A program made the position numbers and the translations under genes. A DNA stretch of 6,625 nucleotides from an uncultured Bacilli bacterium (lineage in GTDB: Bacteria; Bacillota_I; Bacilli_A; RF39; UBA660): assembly GCA_947625315.1 (NCBI GenBank), contig CANQOE010000074.1:1-6625 (forward strand). The letters are read 5' to 3'. The notes under the pieces were generated by a model, which searched no databases, was not told where the DNA came from, and was given only the letters and a program-made list of their open reading frames with translations. Every line of letters begins with the position of its first letter. Position 1 is the first letter of the stretch. Of the stretch, positions 1 to 5,377 are shown in pieces.

Positions 1-295
1 CCTCTCCTCTAAAACCCATTGTATTTATAAAAAATAAATCTTCTTCTTTAATTAATTTACTTGTTGCATGGGGTAAAAAAGCATTTCTGGCGTCTTCCTT
101 ATCCATACCTTCCCCATCATCAATGACTTCTACTTTCTCTAAGCCCCCTTTAAGCAAATGAATTATAATATTTTGGGCCTGAGCATCAATACTATTTTCT
201 ACTAACTCTTTAACAATGCTGGAACATCTTTCTACCACTTCTCCCGCGGCAATTTTATTAGCTAAAGAAGGACTCATAACTTTAATTTTACTCAT
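1..295 (-). CDS. mutL: DNA mismatch repair protein MutL, N-terminal part (3' end beyond window)
   Basis: MutL is the GHKL-family ATPase that links mismatch recognition by MutS to downstream strand removal. Only the first 98 codons are visible; the gene runs off the left edge. The visible part carries the family's ATP-binding signature in order: AAGEVVER at about 16-23, the N-box KELVENSIDA at 29-38 (catalytic Glu30 and Mg-binding Asn34 by analogy with E. coli Glu29 and Asn33), DDGEGM at 59-64, HATSK at 76-80 and TMGFRGE at 92-98, where the family usually has TLGFRGEAL. In the family the Cys at 24 is usually Pro, a mild deviation. The ATG at 295-293 overlaps the yqeH stop by 8 bases, so translation is probably coupled. 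A GGTGA Shine-Dalgarno lies 5 bases upstream, inside yqeH. Identification is secure; what follows GFRGE is not seen. Confidence 0.96.
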   Translation of the reverse strand, partial: MSKIKVMSPSLANKIAAGEVVERCSSIVKELVENSIDAQAQNIIIHLLKGGLEKVEVIDDGEGMDKEDARNAFLPHATSKLIKEEDLFFINTMGFRGE

Positions 296-1211
296 AATCT
301 TCACCACTTATATCTTTTCTAACTTCAAAATAACTAAAATTAGTTAAAACTTCGGTTGCTTTTTTAACATTCATAAATCCTATCCCCGGAATTATCAATT
401 CATAATTTTGGGGAATAGATATACTTTCTTTCAAAGACTTATCTATAATAAATTCTTTTTTAACATTCTTTGTATTAACATATAAAGTAACTTGATTAGC
501 TTCTTTAAAATATATTTTCCACCATCTATTTAAAACTAAAGTTGTTTTAGCTTTTAAATTATAAGAAATAAAATTTAACTCTTCATTATTTAAAGTACTA
601 ACTAAAGTGGAATAAGTAAAACCCGGAGTATCATAAACATATTTGTCTTCTATTTTTAACTTAATAAAATCAAGAGTTGTATTAGCAACTTTACTTACGA
701 CAATTTCTTTAGATATATTATTTTCTTTTAAAAGTTGATTCATAAAAGTTGATTTACCCGCATTAGTTATCCCACATATATAAATATTTTTATAATCATA
801 TTTTAAAATATTTATTTTTAAATTTTTAGACTTATTACTTAAAAATAAAACTTCTTCTTTTATTTGATAAACATCTTCTAACCATTTAATTATTTTGCTA
901 AATTTCATTTCTTTGCGCAATATATCACTTTTACTAATAACTAAAATTTTAGGTAATTTAATTTGTTTAAAAATAGCAATAGTTTCTTTGGTTATATTTA
1001 AAAAGTCTACTAAAAAGAAGACTAAGCCTTTTTGTTTATTTATTTTGGTTAATATTTCTTTATTATCTAAAATAATTTCATCTTTTAATTCTCCATAATT
1101 TAAAAGCCTAAAGCATCTTACACAATATTTATTTTTTAAGTTAGGAGTATAGCCTAATTTTTCTTTATCTTGATCTTGCAGATTAATTCCACAACCTACA
1201 CATTTACTCAT
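288..1211 (-). CDS. yqeH: YqeH-type circularly permuted GTPase (30S ribosome assembly)
   Basis: The family binds GTP and assists maturation of the small ribosomal subunit. An N-terminal zinc finger is seen (Cys4, Cys7, Cys30, Cys33). The GTPase motifs then come in permuted order: G4-like ISKSD at 92-96, a possible G5 near 122-128, the G1 P-loop GITNAGKST at 147-155, G2 Thr178/Thr179, and G3 DTPG at 194-197. A C-terminal domain of about 100 residues follows. G4-G1-G3 order plus a treble-clef finger is diagnostic of YqeH. At 307 aa it is shorter than the B. subtilis protein (about 366). Oddity: G4 is normally NKxD, but here Asn is Ser (SKSD). A GTG three codons upstream (1220) is open but lies inside the Shine-Dalgarno AAAGGTGA, so the ATG at 1211 is preferred. 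The start overlaps the yqeG stop by 8 bases, and the stop overlaps the mutL start in the same way. Confidence 0.94.
   Translation of the reverse strand: MSKCVGCGINLQDQDKEKLGYTPNLKNKYCVRCFRLLNYGELKDEIILDNKEILTKINKQKGLVFFLVDFLNITKETIAIFKQIKLPKILVISKSDILRKEMKFSKIIKWLEDVYQIKEEVLFLSNKSKNLKINILKYDYKNIYICGITNAGKSTFMNQLLKENNISKEIVVSKVANTTLDFIKLKIEDKYVYDTPGFTYSTLVSTLNNEELNFISYNLKAKTTLVLNRWWKIYFKEANQVTLYVNTKNVKKEFIIDKSLKESISIPQNYELIIPGIGFMNVKKATEVLTNFSYFEVRKDISGEDYE
301..305 (-). promoter_or_regulatory. Shine-Dalgarno for mutL, embedded in yqeH
   Basis: GGTGA on the minus strand, 5 bases before the mutL ATG and inside the last codons of yqeH. It supports the ATG at 295 as the mutL start and indicates expression from the yqeH message. 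Confidence 0.7.
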
Positions 1212-1722
1212 AATATTCACCTTTAACTAAGATATTTTTTTTCTTCAATTTTTTATAGACAAAATGTTCAAAAAAACGATTAATTTTAGTCCAAATAAGT
1301 TCATAATCTCCAATTGGATTGACTAAAATAGAAGTTATTCCAACCCGATTAGCTCCCAAAATATCGGTAAGAAGTTGGTCCCCTATTCCAGCACATTCAA
1401 ATTCTTTAAAATTATACATTTGCATTATTTTTAAATATTTCTTTTTATTGGGTTTACGAGAAGAATAAGCCACATCGACATTTAAAGCATTTTTAAAAGA
1501 AATTAAACGCTTTTTACCACTGTTGGATAAAATAATAACTTTAAAGTTTTTAGAAAGACTAATAAATAATTCTTGAACTTTTTTAGAAGGTACGACACTT
1601 TTTACGGGAACTAAAGTATTATCTAAATCAAACAATAAACACTTAATACCTTTCTTTTTTAAAGCTTGATAATCTATGTCATATATATTTTTTTGATAAA
1701 TATCGGGTATGAAATTATCCAT
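1204..1722 (-). CDS. yqeG: YqeG-family HAD phosphatase
   Basis: Member of the YqeG (HAD subclass IIIA) phosphatases, small cytoplasmic aspartate-nucleophile hydrolases whose physiological substrate is not established. All four HAD motifs are visible: DLDNT at 32-36 (nucleophile Asp32, acid/base Asp34), SNS at 66-68, Lys90-Pro91, and GDQLLTD at 114-120 with metal-binding acidic residues. At 172 aa it matches the family length. The ATG at 1722 is chosen because AAGGAG (1736-1731) lies 8 bases upstream; an in-frame GTG at 1731 overlaps that site and is unlikely. It is the first gene of the yqeG-yqeH-mutL operon and shares its last 8 bases with the yqeH start. yqeG next to yqeH is a conserved Firmicutes arrangement. 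All four arginines are CGN codons, unlike the mostly AGA genes to its right. Confidence 0.93.
   Translation of the reverse strand: MDNFIPDIYQKNIYDIDYQALKKKGIKCLLFDLDNTLVPVKSVVPSKKVQELFISLSKNFKVIILSNSGKKRLISFKNALNVDVAYSSRKPNKKKYLKIMQMYNFKEFECAGIGDQLLTDILGANRVGITSILVNPIGDYELIWTKINRFFEHFVYKKLKKKNILVKGEYYE
1217..1224 (-). promoter_or_regulatory. Shine-Dalgarno deciding the yqeH start
   Basis: AAAGGTGA lies 5 bases before the ATG at 1211 and within the 3' end of yqeG, where it encodes part of Lys-Gly-Glu. The competing GTG at 1220-1218 sits inside this site and cannot be served by it, so the ATG is the likely start. Confidence 0.75.
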
Positions 1723-1730
1723 ATGAAACA

Positions 1731-1736
1731 CTCCTT
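1731..1736 (-). promoter_or_regulatory. Shine-Dalgarno deciding the yqeG start
   Basis: AAGGAG, 8 bases before the ATG at 1722. It overlaps the alternative GTG at 1731, which argues against that codon as start. Confidence 0.8.
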
Positions 1737-1741
1737 AATTA

Positions 1742-1750
1742 ATTATATCA
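1742..1750 (-). promoter_or_regulatory. Possible extended -10 promoter for the yqeG-yqeH-mutL operon
   Basis: TGATATAAT fits the extended -10 consensus TGnTATAAT. No convincing -35 lies 17-18 bases upstream (TAGATT or GTAGAT). Transcription would start near 1735, almost at the Shine-Dalgarno, giving a very short leader. Its place just after the upstream gene's terminator supports it; the tight spacing counts against it. Confidence 0.4.
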
Positions 1751-1791
1751 AAACATTCTTTTAAAATCTACTTTTTATATTTCAAAAATAT

Positions 1792-1823
1792 AAAAAAAGA
1801 TTTGAATTAATTTTCTTCAAATC
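1792..1823 (-). terminator. Intrinsic terminator of the beta-helix gene
   Basis: On the minus strand an 8-bp stem GATTTGAA / TTCAAATC (1823-1816 with 1806-1799), with a 9-base loop, is followed directly by seven T (1798-1792). The stem is AT-rich, with two G-C pairs, but perfect. It overlaps the gene's TGA stop codon (1824-1822). It separates the upstream gene from the yqeG operon. Confidence 0.72.
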
Positions 1824-2805
1824 ATTTTCTACTCAAAACTTTACTAATTGGCCGAGAATCTAATTGCTCTTGTATTCCCTTAACTTTATCAGCATTAATT
1901 TGTTTACAATAATTTCTTAAATTGCGCAATTTTTGTAAAAGTTCATATCTTGCTTTTTTAAGACTAATATATTCGGCATTTATTAAAACACTTTTATTAG
2001 AAGCATTTAAATCAATACCATTATAAATAACTGTAGGAGCTTGAACATCTCCTGTAAAATCATTATTCTTGTTATCTATTATTATACCATTATCAGATTT
2101 TAGAATAGTATCACTTGATTTAATACTTTCTGAATCTAAATAAATTTCTGGGCCAGCAATTGTTGAATTTACTAAGGACATTTCTTTGGCTTTTATATTT
2201 ATTTGGCCTTGACTTTCCGCGCACAAATTTGAATTTATTATATTTACTTTATTCGTGGAAATATTTATTCCAAATCTAGTTTTACTATATTTTTTTAAAT
2301 CATAACTATTGACAAATTCATCATTTATAATTGTTAATTTATCAACATCGCCATATAAAAATGAATTACCATATTCATAAAAATTAGTCCAATTAATATA
2401 TTTATTATTTTCTAAAGTTACATTTGCAGCATAAAGTATTTGAAGACCATTATTAAAAGTACAATTTTTAAATATGACATTACTAAAATGCGAATATAAT
2501 CTTGTAAAATTATCAAATACAATACCATCAAACATAAAATAAATTGGTTTATTTAAATTATATATTTCTTCTACTATTTTTCTTGGTTCTTCACAATAAG
2601 TATTCATGCCATTACATATAAGTTCATTAAAATTTTTTTTATTATTTTTATCTACTAATCTTTGAGTAGCATAAATAGTTATTTTATCATCTTCTTCAAC
2701 AATTTTACCTAGTTTTCCAACAATTCTTTTTAAGTAATCATATCTAGCTATATTATAAATTTTAAGTCTAACTTTTTTTCGCAAATTTTTGATTATTTTA
2801 TTCAT
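1822..2805 (-). CDS. Hypothetical protein, probable beta-helix with C-terminal coiled coil
   Basis: I do not recognise this 327-aa protein. No signal peptide or membrane segment is seen, so it is probably cytoplasmic. Residues 1-32 are strongly basic and helical-looking. The middle (about 105-280) has recurring short hydrophobic strands ending in Asn or polar turns: NVIFKNCTF (109-117), NVTLENN (128-134), KLTIINDEF (156-164), KVNIINSNL (186-194) and EMSLVNSTI (208-216), spaced about 20-30 residues apart. This is the look of a right-handed parallel beta-helix. Residues about 281-316 are charged and heptad-like (LKKARYELLQKLRNLRNY), suggesting a coiled coil. No catalytic motif stands out. The start is the ATG at 2805 with GGGGAG (2822-2817) 11 bases upstream. 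It is a single-gene unit with its own promoter and terminator. A DUF3737-like or pectate-lyase-fold relative is possible but not shown. Confidence 0.8.
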   Translation of the reverse strand: MNKIIKNLRKKVRLKIYNIARYDYLKRIVGKLGKIVEEDDKITIYATQRLVDKNNKKNFNELICNGMNTYCEEPRKIVEEIYNLNKPIYFMFDGIVFDNFTRLYSHFSNVIFKNCTFNNGLQILYAANVTLENNKYINWTNFYEYGNSFLYGDVDKLTIINDEFVNSYDLKKYSKTRFGINISTNKVNIINSNLCAESQGQINIKAKEMSLVNSTIAGPEIYLDSESIKSSDTILKSDNGIIIDNKNNDFTGDVQAPTVIYNGIDLNASNKSVLINAEYISLKKARYELLQKLRNLRNYCKQINADKVKGIQEQLDSRPISKVLSRK

Positions 2806-2837
2806 TAAATATTCATCTCCCCTTGAATTTGCTGATT

Positions 2838-2866
2838 ATTATAACATAAAAAAGAATTTTTTGCAA
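2838..2866 (-). promoter_or_regulatory. Strong sigma-A promoter for the beta-helix gene
   Basis: On the minus strand, -35 TTGCAA (2866-2861), a 17-base spacer, then -10 TATAAT (2843-2838) preceded by TGT, an extended -10. A start near 2831 would give a leader of about 25 bases that includes the GGGGAG ribosome binding site. This is the best promoter match in the window. Confidence 0.75.
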
Positions 2867-2950
2867 GTTAAACACTTTCGACTATTACTTAAAGAATTAA
2901 ATGCAATTTTTTTATTGCTCTTATCTATGATGTCAATATATTTAAGTATT

Positions 2951-2970
2951 AAAAAAACATCATATGTTTT
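2951..2970 (-). terminator. Candidate weak terminator after the HAM1-like gene
   Basis: On the minus strand AAAACAT / ATGTTTT forms a 7-bp stem with a 3-base loop, ending in a run of seven T (2957-2951). It starts 37 bases past the HAM1 stop. The stem has a single G-C pair, so it may be inefficient. The rest of the 2867-3006 gap shows no gene. Confidence 0.35.
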
Positions 2971-3006
2971 AATTTTACTAATATTAATAGAATGTATTTA
3001 ATTTTT

Positions 3007-3624
3007 TTATTTAATTTTCTTTAATGATTTTCTTAATGCTTTGTATCTATATGTATTATTTAGCTCTTTTACTTTTAAAGAATTAAAAGCCATATTAGTT
3101 CCTTCTAAAATAAATACGGAATAAAAGTATGGCTTCTTTAATTCACCAATTATTTTTTCGGAAATAAACCCTTTACTTTCTCCGATTTCTTGATGATAAT
3201 CGCCATTTGGCATCATAAAAGTAACGCAACATCTATAAGTAGCATTTCTATTCTTTTCGCTATTTAATTTATTTAAAAGTTTTATAACACATTGGTGTTT
3301 TGGTAAATTGGGATTTAACAAAAGTTCATCATCTGCATATCTTGCTGTGTATACACCTGGTTCTCCCCTCAAAGCTTCTACAAATAATCCTGTATCATCT
3401 GTTATAATTGGTTTTTCGATATTATGAGCTTTGCAAAAAGATAAAATAGCATTAGCTTTAATTAATGAATTTTCTTCAATAGTAGAACCAGTTTCTTCAA
3501 TTTCTCCTCTATCCCATCCAATATCTGCCATACTCAATACTTCTAAATCTAAATTCATTTCATTAATAACATTTTGTAAATCTTCTGTTTTTCTTTGACT
3601 AGTTGTTCCAAAAATTATTTGCAT
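3007..3624 (-). CDS. Divergent HAM1/RdgB-family nucleoside triphosphate pyrophosphatase
   Basis: The ITPase/HAM1/RdgB family hydrolyses non-canonical purine triphosphates (dITP, XTP) to the monophosphate and pyrophosphate, keeping them out of DNA and RNA. At 205 aa the length is typical. Core motifs are present: N-terminal TTSQRK (7-12) for the usual TxNxxK, ETGSTIEENSLIKA (44-57), and DDTGLFVEALRGEPGVYTAR (76-95) with the catalytic acidic pair. The C-terminal half is unusual. The usual FGYDPxF element is replaced by YFYSVF (166-171), and the usual SHRxxAL by TYRYKAL (191-197), although these contact the base in RdgB. The ATG at 3624 has AGGAG (3637-3633) 8 bases upstream. It lies 60 bases after the NUDIX gene, with which it is probably co-transcribed. 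All eight arginines are AGA/AGG. The fold assignment is solid; the substrate may differ from ITP/XTP. Confidence 0.85.
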   Translation of the reverse strand: MQIIFGTTSQRKTEDLQNVINEMNLDLEVLSMADIGWDRGEIEETGSTIEENSLIKANAILSFCKAHNIEKPIITDDTGLFVEALRGEPGVYTARYADDELLLNPNLPKHQCVIKLLNKLNSEKNRNATYRCCVTFMMPNGDYHQEIGESKGFISEKIIGELKKPYFYSVFILEGTNMAFNSLKVKELNNTYRYKALRKSLKKIK

Positions 3625-3684
3625 AAAATCATCTCCTAAGCAACAAAAAAGAGCAATTTCCTGTTCAATTTGTAGTAAATAAAA

Positions 3685-4170
3685 TTATATAAAATACTCA
3701 TCATCACTAAAATTTATATTATATTTTTCTTTTGCCATTATAATTGCATCATCAATTAATTGGTTTCCTGCTAAATCAGGATAATTTAGATAATTTTTTA
3801 CATTTTTTATATTTGACATAAATCGTTTGTATGTTTTTCCGTTGTCTTTGTCAGGTCTAATATAGCCGATATTTTTAATTTTTGCAATCATTCTAACTTG
3901 TGCATATTTTTCTTTTGTATCCTCTTCAACTAATAAATATCCTAAATAATTAATATCTTTAATTTCAACATTTAATTCTTCAAGATATTCTCTTTTTAAA
4001 GTTTCTTTTAGATTAGAATCAAATAATTCTGGTTTACCACCTGTTAGTTTGTATTTATTATCGTCAATTCGTAAAAGAATATTTCCGATATCTGAAAAAA
4101 CAATACCATAGACTTGTCTAATATCAATGCTTGGAGGTAATTCTTTTTTAAACCAAGTAAAATTTGTCAT
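3685..4170 (-). CDS. NUDIX hydrolase
   Basis: NUDIX enzymes cleave nucleoside diphosphates linked to another group; the substrate here cannot be read from sequence. The 161-aa protein carries the NUDIX helix after a GG turn: Gly44-Gly45, then REYLEEL at 60-66 with the metal-binding glutamates Glu61, Glu64 and Glu65. The box deviates from Gx5Ex7REUxEExGU: the first Glu is Asp51, there is one extra residue before Arg60, and the final Gly is Asn67. The catalytic REUxEE core is intact, so activity is plausible. The C-terminal third (about 105-161) is not recognised. The ATG at 4170 has GAGGTG (4182-4177) 6 bases upstream. The gene begins directly after the stop of a small broken reading frame (TAA-ATG), and the HAM1-like gene follows. 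The pair suggests nucleotide-pool cleaning or modified-nucleotide turnover. Confidence 0.87.
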   Translation of the reverse strand: MTNFTWFKKELPPSIDIRQVYGIVFSDIGNILLRIDDNKYKLTGGKPELFDSNLKETLKREYLEELNVEIKDINYLGYLLVEEDTKEKYAQVRMIAKIKNIGYIRPDKDNGKTYKRFMSNIKNVKNYLNYPDLAGNQLIDDAIIMAKEKYNINFSDDEYFI

Positions 4171-4337
4171 TTAATACACCTCATTTTTATAATGGTAGTA
4201 TGCATAGTTTATATACAATCTACCTGTTTTTTCTATTATTTTAACTTTTTATTGTTTTCTAACTTTTCATCATAATAATTAAACATTTTTAAAATTATAT
4301 CATCACCAATTTTACTAATTCTTGAAAAATCAGACAT
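4171..4337 (-). pseudogene. Small reading frame upstream of NUDIX, apparently broken by a one-base shift
   Basis: An ATG at 4337 opens a 33-codon frame beginning MSDFSRISKIGDDII and ending at TAA 4238-4236. It has no clear Shine-Dalgarno. If one base is gained in the A5 run at 4250-4246 (or the ribosome slips -1 there), the frame continues through VKIIEKTGRLYINYAYYHYK and ends at a TAA (4173-4171) directly abutting the NUDIX ATG. Its last codons, Glu-Val, are the NUDIX Shine-Dalgarno GAGGTG. The joined product would be about 55 aa, basic, tyrosine-rich at its C-terminus and of unknown function. The layout resembles the embedded ribosome sites at the other junctions here, which argues for a real gene. 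It could also be a chance open stretch in AT-rich DNA, or an intact 33-aa peptide. It lies just downstream of a good promoter. Confidence 0.38.
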
Positions 4338-4360
4338 TAAATTTTTAAATTCTTAAATAT

Positions 4361-4389
4361 ATTATAATATAATTTCTTATAATAATCAA
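4361..4389 (-). promoter_or_regulatory. Sigma-A promoter for the NUDIX / HAM1 unit
   Basis: On the minus strand, -35 TTGATT (4389-4384), an exact 17-base spacer, and -10 TATAAT (4366-4361). Transcription would start near 4354, ahead of the small reading frame at 4337 and the NUDIX gene. The AT-rich setting raises the chance-match rate, but both hexamers and the spacing are good. Confidence 0.6.
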
Positions 4390-4392
4390 TAT

Positions 4393-4419
4393 AACTTGCT
4401 CAAAACTTGCTCAAAACTT
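4393..4419 (-). repeat. 11-bp tandem repeat just upstream of the -35 box
   Basis: Two full copies and a partial third of a perfect 11-base unit, read on the minus strand as TTGAGCAAGTT TTGAGCAAGTT. It ends 3 bases before the -35 hexamer of the promoter at 4361-4389. The period is about one DNA helical turn, so two protein subunits would bind the same face. It may be an activator or operator site, or an old recombination site. I see no other copy in the window. Confidence 0.6.
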
Positions 4420-4485
4420 AATAAAATTAAAAAGTGCTAAATTTATTATTTAACATGTTTTTTATATATCTCATTAGATATTTTA

Positions 4486-5373
4486 TCAATTTCGCCTATT
4501 TTCACTAATTAATTCTAAATCGACAGTTAATTGTTTAATGCGTTCTATTATTCTTCTACTTTTAACTTTATCAATACTATTTTTGGTATTGGCTAAATGT
4601 TGTTCTAACTCTTCAATTGTCAAATTCGAAGTAAAGAAAGTTGGTAAATGATTATTCATGCGATTTTGCAAAATAGTTCCAAGTACTTCATCTCTTCCCC
4701 ATTCACTTAAAGCTTCGGCACCAATATCATCGATTAATAAAAGTGGGACATTTGACATTTCTCTAATTTTAAAACCATAACTATCCCAATCATCTTTTAA
4801 ATCTTTTAAAAGTTGGGGAAAATAAACTGCGATATAATCTACTCTTTTATTTATTTTTAATTCATTTAATAACGCATAAATTAAATAAGTTTTCCCACTG
4901 CCAAAAACACCATGTAAATATAATCCTTTCAAATCTTTATATTCTTGATATTCATCATAAAAATTTTTAAGCCATTTAATTAAAGCAATTCTTTTTTTAT
5001 CGCTCATATCTATTTCTTTAAAACGCGCATTAGCAAGTTCTTTAGCCGAATTATTTTTTTCTTCTCTTAATTTATCGATTTCTTTTTTATAAGCACAAGC
5101 AACATATCCTAAATCTAAAATATTATTATCTTTCTTAGGATACAAATAATAACCTTCGACTTTATTTAAACATTCGTATAAGCCCTGACATTTCTGACAA
5201 TTTTTAAGCTCTATTACACTATCCATGATTAAATTAGCATTATTTTTAGCAACATTTTCTAATTTTTCTTTTTTAACTAAAGAAGCAAAATCATTATCTT
5301 GCATATATTCTAAATAGTTTTTTTGAACTTCTTCATTTAAACTACTATCTTGATATTTTTTAATACTTTGCAT
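4486..5373 (-). CDS. dnaI: Primosomal protein DnaI (helicase loader)
   Basis: DnaI is the AAA+ ATPase that loads the replicative helicase onto DNA at the origin and at restart sites, acting with DnaB and DnaD. At 295 aa it is close to the B. subtilis protein (311). An N-terminal helicase-interaction region carries a zinc-binding set: Cys59, Cys62, Cys68 and Cys93. The AAA+ domain follows: Walker A GVFGSGKT (155-162), Walker B LLLIDDIGAE (211-220), sensor-1 TSN (248-250), and a likely arginine finger in KSRRIIERI (271-279). The ATG at 5373 is 4 bases after the dnaB stop, and its Shine-Dalgarno AGGTGA contains that stop, so the two proteins are probably translationally coupled. The gene ends in tandem TGA-TAA stops. 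Confidence 0.95.
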   Translation of the reverse strand: MQSIKKYQDSSLNEEVQKNYLEYMQDNDFASLVKKEKLENVAKNNANLIMDSVIELKNCQKCQGLYECLNKVEGYYLYPKKDNNILDLGYVACAYKKEIDKLREEKNNSAKELANARFKEIDMSDKKRIALIKWLKNFYDEYQEYKDLKGLYLHGVFGSGKTYLIYALLNELKINKRVDYIAVYFPQLLKDLKDDWDSYGFKIREMSNVPLLLIDDIGAEALSEWGRDEVLGTILQNRMNNHLPTFFTSNLTIEELEQHLANTKNSIDKVKSRRIIERIKQLTVDLELISENRRN

Positions 5374-5377
5374 ATTA

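Larger units (their letters stand above)
4171..4485. other. 315-base stretch without an intact long gene
   Basis: From the dnaI stop to the NUDIX start. It contains, in transcription order, a weak 6-bp hairpin with no T-tract (4481-4466), the 11-bp tandem repeat, a sigma-A promoter, and the broken small frame. No strong terminator for dnaB-dnaI is seen, so read-through into the NUDIX unit is possible. No tRNA, riboswitch or insertion sequence is recognisable. Confidence 0.7.

Noticed and set aside
895..1098. 67-codon open frame on the plus strand inside yqeH
   Set aside because: It lies entirely antisense to a clear YqeH GTPase, has no ribosome site, and its low-complexity hydrophobic translation is what an AT-rich antisense frame gives.
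2805..2816. Three-codon upstream frame (ATG AAT ATT TAA) before the beta-helix gene
   Set aside because: Its ATG directly touches the GGGGAG site with no spacer, so it is unlikely to be initiated; the ATG at 2805 is well placed.
2931..2936. TTGACA on the minus strand as a second -35 box
   Set aside because: No -10 sequence lies at 16-18 bases; the region there is an A run. The promoter at 2838-2866 is far better.
2789..3001. 70-codon plus-strand frame with a hydrophobic C-terminal half
   Set aside because: It overlaps the start, ribosome site and promoter of the beta-helix gene on the other strand, lacks a Shine-Dalgarno, and its hydrophobicity follows from T-rich DNA.
3625..3684. Terminator between the NUDIX and HAM1 genes at the T6 run
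   Set aside because: No stable stem precedes the T run, so the two genes are more likely co-transcribed.
4466..4481. Hairpin ATATCT-CATT-AGATAT as a dnaI terminator
   Set aside because: The stem is only 6 bp and on the coding (minus) strand it is followed by A-rich, not T-rich, sequence.
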